Source of the DNA: Saprospirales bacterium
GTDB taxonomy: Bacteria > Bacteroidota > Bacteroidia > Chitinophagales > Saprospiraceae
DNA: 5,479 bases
Direction of reading: 5' to 3'
Assembly (NCBI GenBank): GCA_003448025.1
Contig: DLXL01000215.1
Span: 1 to 5,479 of the forward strand
Below the pieces are notes generated by a model that saw nothing but the letters and a program-made list of their open reading frames with translations, was not told the DNA's origin and did not search any database. Positions within the stretch are counted from its first letter, which is position 1. The number at the start of each line of letters is the position of its first letter. The translations under genes and the position numbers were made by a program. Of the stretch, positions 1-4,003 are shown piece by piece.

Positions 1-120
1 TTCCATTGGATGGTCCGTAATTGGGGGGGCTTCACCCCCGGCCCATCTCTAGAGGATAGTGGCAAGGAGCCTGCTGAATATGGAGTTTGTGAAATGGCAT
101 AGCCAAGGGCATGACGTGGG

Positions 121-148
121 GTTTGGCGACCACAAGGGTCGCCCCAAC
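121..148. repeat. GGCGACC-ACAAG-GGTCGCC hairpin repeat
   Basis: A perfect 7-base stem (125-131 with 137-143) closes a 5-base ACAAG loop. The flanks GTT (121-123) and AAC (146-148) extend the pairing after a short internal mismatch. From memory, very similar GGGCGACC...GGTCGCCC palindromes are scattered between genes of many environmental bacteria and give spurious short translations containing GDHKGRP, as the forward frame does here. That points to a dispersed repeat rather than part of a protein. Its function is unknown. Confidence 0.55.
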
Positions 149-237
149 GGATCATTTTCCGGGAATTTGAGCTTTACCCAACCTGAAAACCGGCGTAGCC
201 GTGACATTTTTGTACCCCCCGAGCGAAGCCGCGGGGT

Positions 238-343
238 CGTAAGACCCTCGCAGGGCGTCAAGGGTTCACCGGGAAGGGTTTACCGCGAAGTATGCAAAGG
301 GCGCGAAGAGCTGCGGGGGCGTAAGACCCTCGCAGGGCGTCAA
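238..343. repeat. 24-base direct repeat, two copies (238-261 and 320-343)
   Basis: The sequence beginning CGTAAGACCCTCGCAGGG occurs identically at 238-261 and 320-343, 82 bases apart. Each copy contains a small inverted repeat, CCCT-CGC-AGGG, so each could fold into a short hairpin. Between the copies lies a 9-base-period block (282-308). The second copy runs into A8. The exact identity of two copies so close together suggests a recent duplication or two independent copies of a dispersed element. Confidence 0.75.
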
Positions 344-410
344 AAAAAATTACCGCAGATGACTTGAAAATCAACCATTTATACCTCGGCGTCTCTGCGC
401 CTCTGCGGTG
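282..410. repeat. 9-base-period imperfect inverted repeat
   Basis: The left arm at 282-308 reads as three 9-base units: ACCGCGAAG, TATGCAAAG, GGCGCGAAG. The right arm at 384-410, read on the minus strand, gives CACCGCAGA, GGCGCAGAG, ACGCCGAGG, also three 9-base units of related sequence. A short extra left-arm piece, ACCGCAGA at 352-359, pairs exactly with TCTGCGGT at 402-409. The arms are only loosely complementary, so this looks like a decayed or composite element. It ends 52 bases before the chosen start of the nucleotidyltransferase. Confidence 0.55.
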
Positions 411-462
411 AAAATTACTTATGAGACGGCCTCTTATCGTTTCATCGTATCTTTACCCCGTC

Positions 463-1464
463 ATGAAAGTTGTTATCCCTGTTGCCGGTGTCGGCACGCG
501 CCTGAGGCCGCATACGTATACCCAGCCTAAACCGCTGATGCCGGTGGCCGGCAAACCTATCCTTTGTTATATCGTAGATAAACTCGCAGATGCAGGGATC
601 CGGGACTTTGTGTTCGTGATCGGGCACCTGGGTGAGAAGGTGCGAATGTTTATTGAGGATACTTATCCCAATCTGCACACAGAATTTGTCTACCAGGAAC
701 AACGAAAAGGCTCCGCTCATGCCATCTGGACAGCCAGGGAAGCGATTGAGGATGAAGATGAGATTTTTATCGCTTTTGGCGATACCATCTTCGACCTGGA
801 TCTCAAACTGATGCTGAATAGTCCACATTCCTGTCTGGGGGTAAAAAAAGTGGCAGATCCCCGGGAGTTTGGTGTGGCTGAATTTGGCGAAGACGGTAAG
901 GTGACACGCATGGTGGAGAAGCCCAAGATTCCAAAATCCAATATGGCTATCGTGGGCCTGTACAAAGTGAAAGAAGTACCGGCACTACTCCGTGCTACGG
1001 AACATCTGATGCAGCAGGATCTCCGCACCGTGGGTGAGTATCAACTCACCGATGCCCTGCAATTCATGGTGGAACAAGGTACGTACTTCCATGCAGTTCC
1101 GGTGCAGAACTGGTTTGATTGCGGCCGGAAAGAGGTGCTGCTGGAAACCAATGCGATGCTGCTGGACCAACGGGGCGTAACAACGAGCCAACGGGATGTG
1201 CCGGAATTTGAAAATACTATTTTTATTCACCCCGTGTCTATCGGAAGCAACTGTACGATCTCTCATAGCATCATTGGTCCGCATGTGACCATCGGAGATC
1301 ATGTGCATATCCAAAACAGTATCGTAAAGAATAGCATCATCGGGGATTTCGCCGGGCTGGATGAAGTGGTGTTGAAGCACTCTGTGATTGGTTCAGATGC
1401 GAGTATCCGAGGCATGGATCTGAATTTGAATATTGGGGATAATACGGAGATTGATTTTGGGTGA
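463..1464 (+). CDS. Sugar-1-phosphate nucleotidyltransferase (RmlA-like) with left-handed beta-helix C-terminus
   Basis: The enzyme should join a nucleoside triphosphate (probably dTTP or UTP) to a sugar-1-phosphate in the cytoplasm, giving an activated sugar and pyrophosphate for cell-surface polysaccharide. The 333-residue product opens with the family signature G9-x-G-T-R-L-R-P16 and the catalytic lysine context QPKP (K23). Other hallmarks are GSAHA near 83-87, the metal/nucleotide aspartate in FGD (D107), VEKP at 151-154, VGLY at 164-167, EYQLTDA at 192-198 and WFDCG at 217-221. Residues ~250-320 show isoleucine-rich hexapeptide repeats (SIGSNCTISHSIIG and following) typical of a left-handed beta-helix, as in long archaeal-type homologues. 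I chose the ATG at 463 because the family begins MKVVIPVAG; an in-frame ATG at 421 would add 14 atypical residues. Sugar and nucleotide specificity cannot be read from sequence alone. It is flanked by repeats on both sides and appears to be transcribed alone. Confidence 0.9.
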   Translation: MKVVIPVAGVGTRLRPHTYTQPKPLMPVAGKPILCYIVDKLADAGIRDFVFVIGHLGEKVRMFIEDTYPNLHTEFVYQEQRKGSAHAIWTAREAIEDEDEIFIAFGDTIFDLDLKLMLNSPHSCLGVKKVADPREFGVAEFGEDGKVTRMVEKPKIPKSNMAIVGLYKVKEVPALLRATEHLMQQDLRTVGEYQLTDALQFMVEQGTYFHAVPVQNWFDCGRKEVLLETNAMLLDQRGVTTSQRDVPEFENTIFIHPVSIGSNCTISHSIIGPHVTIGDHVHIQNSIVKNSIIGDFAGLDEVVLKHSVIGSDASIRGMDLNLNIGDNTEIDFG

Positions 1465-1468
1465 TACA

Positions 1469-1646
1469 TTTTTTTTACCACTAAGCCACTTAGGACACTA
1501 AGGGGACTTAAGCGTATGTTCCTCACCACTAAGTCACTAAGGGCACTAAGAGGATTTAAACTTAGTGTCCTTAGTGGCTTAGTGGTGAAAAAAAACACTA
1601 GGGGACTTAAACTTAGTGCCCTAAGTGGCTTAGTGGTGAAAAAAAA
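1469..1646. repeat. Nested palindromic repeat element (CACTAAG family)
   Basis: Four arms of one family lie here: A 1477-1502 and B 1524-1550 in one orientation, C 1561-1587 and D 1612-1638 in the other. B pairs with C at 25 of 27 positions around a 10-base AGGATTTAAA loop. A pairs with D at 25 of 26, and this outer pairing extends through T8 (1469-1476) and A8 (1639-1646) after a one-base bulge. Within arms the CACTAAG core recurs at 8- then 9-base steps. C and D are also direct copies with a 51-base period (about 44 of 48 bases identical over 1552-1599 and 1603-1650). The T-run lies on the wrong side of the stems for an intrinsic terminator on either strand. The element starts 5 bases after the nucleotidyltransferase stop codon. 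Open frames through it on both strands are artefacts. Confidence 0.9.
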
Positions 1647-1675
1647 CACGCTAACCTGCAAAACACTAACTAACC

Positions 1676-2149
1676 ATGAAATTTCTTATTCCCGTAGCTG
1701 TATTATTGTTGTTATGCCTGTCGTCCTGCGCTCATTATGAGCGTTATGGTATGGCAAAATCCAGAATGGAAAAGCTGAACAATAAAGGGGTTTCGGTGTA
1801 TTTGGTTGACGCTGCACATCCGCTTACCCGTGGCTGGTTTTTATCGGATCCGGTGTTTGAAGCCAACAGGGTTACCGCGTTTATCACCCGGATGTCGGAA
1901 GTTGAAACCATGGAAATGTCGGTAATACGCAATAATTATGATGCCCGCCAAAGCCGGAATGATATCTTGCTTTATGCCAAGCCAAAATTTGCCTCAAGCC
2001 TGCCGGATACTGCAAAAATGCAGATTTTTGATCACCAGATTGAAAAAATTGAGGTTTGTGAACTGAACCATGTTCGCTCCATCGGATTGCCCTTGCTGGG
2101 CTGCTCCGGATTGGTGACCTTGCTTTATCTGATTACGAATACGTATTGA
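1676..2149 (+). CDS. Small lipoprotein of unknown function
   Basis: I do not recognise the family. The 157-residue product starts with a lipoprotein signal: K2, a hydrophobic stretch 3-15 and a lipobox L15-S-S-C18, so cleavage before C18 with lipid attachment is likely. The mature part is mixed alpha/beta in character, with VSVYLVDAAHPLTRGWFLSDP at about 39-59 and a charged middle. Residues ~135-155 (from SIGLPLLGC on) are hydrophobic enough for a membrane helix, unusual in a protein that is already lipid-anchored. ATG 1676 is chosen because it places the signal peptide at the N-terminus; no clear ribosome binding site precedes it, which is normal in Bacteroidota. The gene is isolated: a palindromic array lies upstream and a convergent rhomboid gene downstream. 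Codon use and signal peptide make it a real gene, but its role is unknown. Confidence 0.8.
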   Translation: MKFLIPVAVLLLLCLSSCAHYERYGMAKSRMEKLNNKGVSVYLVDAAHPLTRGWFLSDPVFEANRVTAFITRMSEVETMEMSVIRNNYDARQSRNDILLYAKPKFASSLPDTAKMQIFDHQIEKIEVCELNHVRSIGLPLLGCSGLVTLLYLITNTY

Positions 2150-2282
2150 GACGATGGACGATGGACGATGTGGTGTGTGATATGATTATCGTGAGTTGTT
2201 TACCCGATGCACAGGGTGACACCCACGTGATTAATCCCACATCGTTCATCGTCCATCGTTCATCGTCCACCGTCCACCGTCA
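2150..2282. repeat. Inverted array of 7-base units between convergent genes
   Basis: The left arm has three 7-base units in register (ACGATGG, ACGATGG, ACGATGT at 2151-2171). Read on the minus strand, the right arm has six units from 2280 down to 2239: ACGGTGG twice, ACGATGA, ACGATGG, ACGATGA, ACGATGT. The inner ends match as ACGATGTGG (2165-2173) against CCACATCGT (2237-2245), around a ~63-base centre holding GGGTGACACCC (2214-2224). The left arm begins one base after the lipoprotein stop codon, and the right arm merges with the rhomboid stop (TGA then CGGTGG on the minus strand). The position between converging genes suits a bidirectional transcription barrier, but there is no U-tract and the role is inferred only. 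Confidence 0.85.
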
Positions 2283-3065
2283 ATACGTTGAATCCTGATT
2301 CCAAAACGGGTATCCACCGTTTGCGTCACGGAAGCGTTGCATTTCTTGTTCTGCGCGTTCTATGGCGCGTTGGTTTTTGGTTTTTTCAAAGATATCCTGC
2401 GGCAGAAAATAGCTTTCTTCTTCTTCCCAATCCTCTGCAAAAGGATGTTGCCGGACTTCCCTGGCTTCTTCGTCTTCGAGCTCTCCTTTGAAAAGGAAAG
2501 AGGCAAATATGCCGGCCAGACTGCCTATCAGGTGGCTTTCCCAGGAAATGCCTTCCTGATCGGGTAATATGCCCAGGAACATACCGCTGTACAGCAGCAT
2601 CACAATACCTGCCAGTACAATGGAACGCAGACTGCGGCGGAATACGCCGTTCCAGAACATAAAGGATACCAGACCATAAATCACGCCACTTGCACCAATG
2701 TGCGATACCGGTCGGGCGAAAATCCAGACGGCCACACCGGTTAAGAAGTAAATGAGCCAAAAGGCCCGCATGGCCACTTTACGGTAAAAATAGATGGCAA
2801 TAAAGGTGAGTACAAACAGAGGTACAGTATTGGAAATCAAGTGCTTCCAACTTCCGTGAACCAAAGGCGCCGTTACGATGCCTCTTAATCCCCAGGCCCT
2901 CCGCGACATGATACCATACGCTCCGGGATCAAAACCATCGGTCATCTGCCAGAGATGTACCAGCCAGATAATGCTAACAGCAATGAATGGAAACTTCAAA
3001 CTCTCCAACAAGTGCTGGCGGGTAAGCTGGAAACTATCGGTTTCGCTGTCGAGCATGGCATTCAC
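2280..3065 (-). CDS. Rhomboid family intramembrane serine protease
   Basis: The product should cleave transmembrane helices of substrate proteins within the inner membrane; its substrates are unknown. The 261-residue sequence has the rhomboid core. H70-x4-H75-x3-N79 (HGSWKHLISN) matches the TM2 motif of GlpG, whose H150 and N154 support the oxyanion. G124-A-S126-G supplies the nucleophile and H178 in SHLIGSLAG the catalytic histidine, so the Ser-His dyad is complete. Six membrane helices are apparent (about 22-40, 74-92, 98-118, 122-140, 147-167, 175-193), the basic bacterial layout. Residues 194-261 form a charged tail, rich in glutamate, probably cytoplasmic. The start is GTG at 3065, overlapping the upstream stop codon as GTGA; ATG at 3056 would give a product three residues shorter. 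It is the second gene of a two-gene unit with the DUF5683 gene. Confidence 0.92.
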   Translation of the reverse strand: MNAMLDSETDSFQLTRQHLLESLKFPFIAVSIIWLVHLWQMTDGFDPGAYGIMSRRAWGLRGIVTAPLVHGSWKHLISNTVPLFVLTFIAIYFYRKVAMRAFWLIYFLTGVAVWIFARPVSHIGASGVIYGLVSFMFWNGVFRRSLRSIVLAGIVMLLYSGMFLGILPDQEGISWESHLIGSLAGIFASFLFKGELEDEEAREVRQHPFAEDWEEEESYFLPQDIFEKTKNQRAIERAEQEMQRFRDANGGYPFWNQDSTY

Positions 3066-3760
3066 GGACGAACGGGTGGTTTGTTGGACAAAGAAAGTGT
3101 AATTCCCATACCAAACACCGGAGCGCCATTACTTGTTTCAAAGGAAGGCTTGAATCGGAAACTTAAATCGTCGCTCACATCAAATTTATAAAGGTGTGCA
3201 TCAACGAATGCATCCGTTATGATGAGCAGGTAGGTAACTCCTAAAGCCAGATACCATTTTTCGGTATATCCCCTGAAAGTATCCCGGTAACTTTTAGTAC
3301 GCGTGGCGTCAAAGGTATTATAAGGCGATTCAGTGGGGTTTGTATTGGGGTCGTCGTCTACCAAAAGTTTATAATTGTCACGCAAATCCCGGTAGGTATT
3401 CTGGGTATCGAAGGTGAAATAACCAATGGCGCCGAGGGCGCCCCAGGCGATGGGTACTTTCCACCACTTTTTATTGTATGCTTGTCCTGCACCGGGCAAA
3501 ACGGCTGAAAAAAGCGCGGCTGCACGCGGATTAGGGTATTTCTTACCCAACAATTTGGTGGCGAAGCCAGGCTTTCGTGAGGACTTAACGGGCAGGCTAT
3601 CAGACGGAGCAATGGTTGAAGCGCTCAATTTTTCCGACTTGGCTTTGTTCGTAGCCGCCGCCGCAGAATCCAAGGTCGTTGGAGGAATACTATCCACGGG
3701 CTGCGCTGAAACAGACGATAAAAACAAACAGCAAAACCAAAAGAGGAGCGTGGTTTTCAT
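3062..3760 (-). CDS. DUF5683 domain-containing exported protein
   Basis: This 232-residue protein carries a DUF5683 domain, a Bacteroidota-typical family without a known biochemical role. Residues 1-19 form a signal peptide (K2, hydrophobic 4-17, SVSA before Q20). Residues 20-65 are a low-complexity Ser/Ala/Pro/Thr linker. The domain covers about 72-223 and includes the recognisable segment NPRAAALFSAVLPGAGQAYN (77-96) followed by KKWWKVP, a hydrophobic helix at ~104-118, a polar stretch with repeated aspartates (135-137), a second helix at ~169-187 and a C-terminal strand region after DAHLYKFDVSDD. ATG 3760 is chosen over an in-frame start 27 bases upstream because it puts the signal peptide first. 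Its stop codon overlaps the rhomboid start by four bases, implying translational coupling. From memory, DUF5683 genes in many Bacteroidota sit near parB and dapB; neither is seen here. Confidence 0.87.
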   Translation of the reverse strand: MKTTLLFWFCCLFLSSVSAQPVDSIPPTTLDSAAAATNKAKSEKLSASTIAPSDSLPVKSSRKPGFATKLLGKKYPNPRAAALFSAVLPGAGQAYNKKWWKVPIAWGALGAIGYFTFDTQNTYRDLRDNYKLLVDDDPNTNPTESPYNTFDATRTKSYRDTFRGYTEKWYLALGVTYLLIITDAFVDAHLYKFDVSDDLSFRFKPSFETSNGAPVFGMGITLSLSNKPPVRP

Positions 3761-3764
3761 CTGG

Positions 3765-3798
3765 CAAAGATATGGGACAAGTTCCAAAGTTCTTCAAA
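3765..3798 (-). promoter_or_regulatory. Candidate Bacteroidota-type promoter of the DUF5683-rhomboid unit
   Basis: On the minus strand TATCTTTG (3772-3765) matches the Bacteroidota -7 consensus TAnnTTTG exactly. A TTTG (3798-3795) lies 22 bases upstream, close to the expected -33 spacing. Only four bases separate the -7 motif from the ATG at 3760, so the transcript would be leaderless or nearly so. The motifs are short and could occur by chance. The -33 box would touch the edge of the neighbouring repeat element. Confidence 0.4.
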
Positions 3799-4003
3799 AG
3801 GCACAAAGGTGGTGATACACAAAGGCGCGGGTACACGAAGGCACAAAGGCGCGGGTATACGAAAGCACAAAGGCGCGAAGGCACAAAGACACCAAGAATT
3901 CATTTAACAGCTTCGCTGTTAAAGATTTACAGTGCGCAAAGCGCACTGTAAATCTTTGAGCCTTCGTGTCTTCGCGCCTTCGTGTATCCACGCCTCGTGC
4001 CTT
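3798..4003. repeat. Inverted array of 8-base units with a hairpin centre
   Basis: From 3798 to 3893 twelve consecutive 8-base units stay in register, for example AAGGCACA, AAGGCGCG, GGTACACG, AAGGCACA, AAGGCGCG, GGTATACG. A 24-base super-unit (three octads) is thus repeated nearly exactly at 3838-3861 after 3814-3837. The right arm, 3957-4003, read on the minus strand gives AAGGCACG, AGGCGTG (one base lost), GATACACG, AAGGCGCG, AAGACACG, AAGGCTCA. Its outer four units match the outer four of the left arm (3798-3829), which defines the two ends of a ~206-base element. The right end coincides with the first base of the DUF5689 stop codon. Two hairpins occupy the centre. No transposase or recognisable open frame is present. 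Confidence 0.88.
3903..3957. other. Two adjoining perfect hairpins sharing three bases
   Basis: The first hairpin pairs TTTAACAGC (3903-3911) with GCTGTTAAA (3915-3923) around a TTC loop: 9 base pairs. The second pairs 3921-3937 (AAAGATTTACAGTGCGC) with 3941-3957 around an AAA loop: 17 base pairs without mismatch. The bases AAA at 3921-3923 belong to both stems, so the full forms compete there. On the minus strand the long hairpin lies 46 bases beyond the DUF5689 stop codon, where it could protect or end the transcript, but it is not followed by a proper U-run. Confidence 0.85.

Larger units (their letters stand above)
1..462. other. Gene-free region rich in short palindromes and repeats
   Basis: I see no convincing protein gene in these 462 bases. 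The stretch holds a series of short GC-rich inverted repeats: GGGGG/CCCCC at 25-29 and 35-39, an 8-base palindrome CTCTAGAG at 47-54, GGCGACC/GGTCGCC at 125-131 and 137-143, CGGC/GCCG at 191-194 and 198-201, and CCCC/GGGG at 217-220 and 233-236 with an inner GCG/CGC. A 24-base direct repeat and a 9-base-period inverted repeat follow, each listed separately. The only long open frame (59-367, GTG start) runs through these palindromes, is rich in arginine and glycine, and resembles no family I know. I infer non-coding repeat DNA between the nucleotidyltransferase and an upstream gene outside the window. Confidence 0.7.

Noticed and set aside
59..367. Open frame of 102 codons (GTG start) upstream of the nucleotidyltransferase
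   Set aside because: It runs through palindromes and two copies of a 24-base repeat, has a GDHKGRP segment typical of translated repeat DNA, and has no domain or family likeness.
448..455. Full promoter for the nucleotidyltransferase at TATCTTTA
   Set aside because: The -7-like motif has one mismatch and no TTG or TTTG at a suitable -33 distance, so it is not listed as a feature.
421..462. N-terminal extension of the nucleotidyltransferase from ATG 421
   Set aside because: The added 14 residues precede the conserved MKVVIPVAG start of the family and resemble no targeting signal.
1469..1646. Insertion sequence or intact transposon
   Set aside because: No transposase reading frame is present; the element is under 200 bases and entirely palindromic.
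1516..1740. Open frame of 74 codons across the palindromic array, and another on the opposite strand at 1299-1661
   Set aside because: Both repeat the same translated motif (such as LSGLVVKK) because they read repeat arms; the first also overlaps the start of the lipoprotein gene in another frame.
3903..3957. Standard intrinsic terminator for the DUF5689 gene
   Set aside because: The stem is strong, but the bases after it on the minus strand are AACAGCG, not a U-run; other roles remain open.
3690..3991. Open frames on both strands through the octad array
   Set aside because: Their sequences are simple repeats (for example RRGYTKAQ on the plus strand and RLCAFVYP on the minus) generated by 8-base units, which give a 24-base, 8-codon period.
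3798..4003. Possible CRISPR array
   Set aside because: Units are 8 bases with no unique spacers of 26-50 bases, and no cas genes are near.
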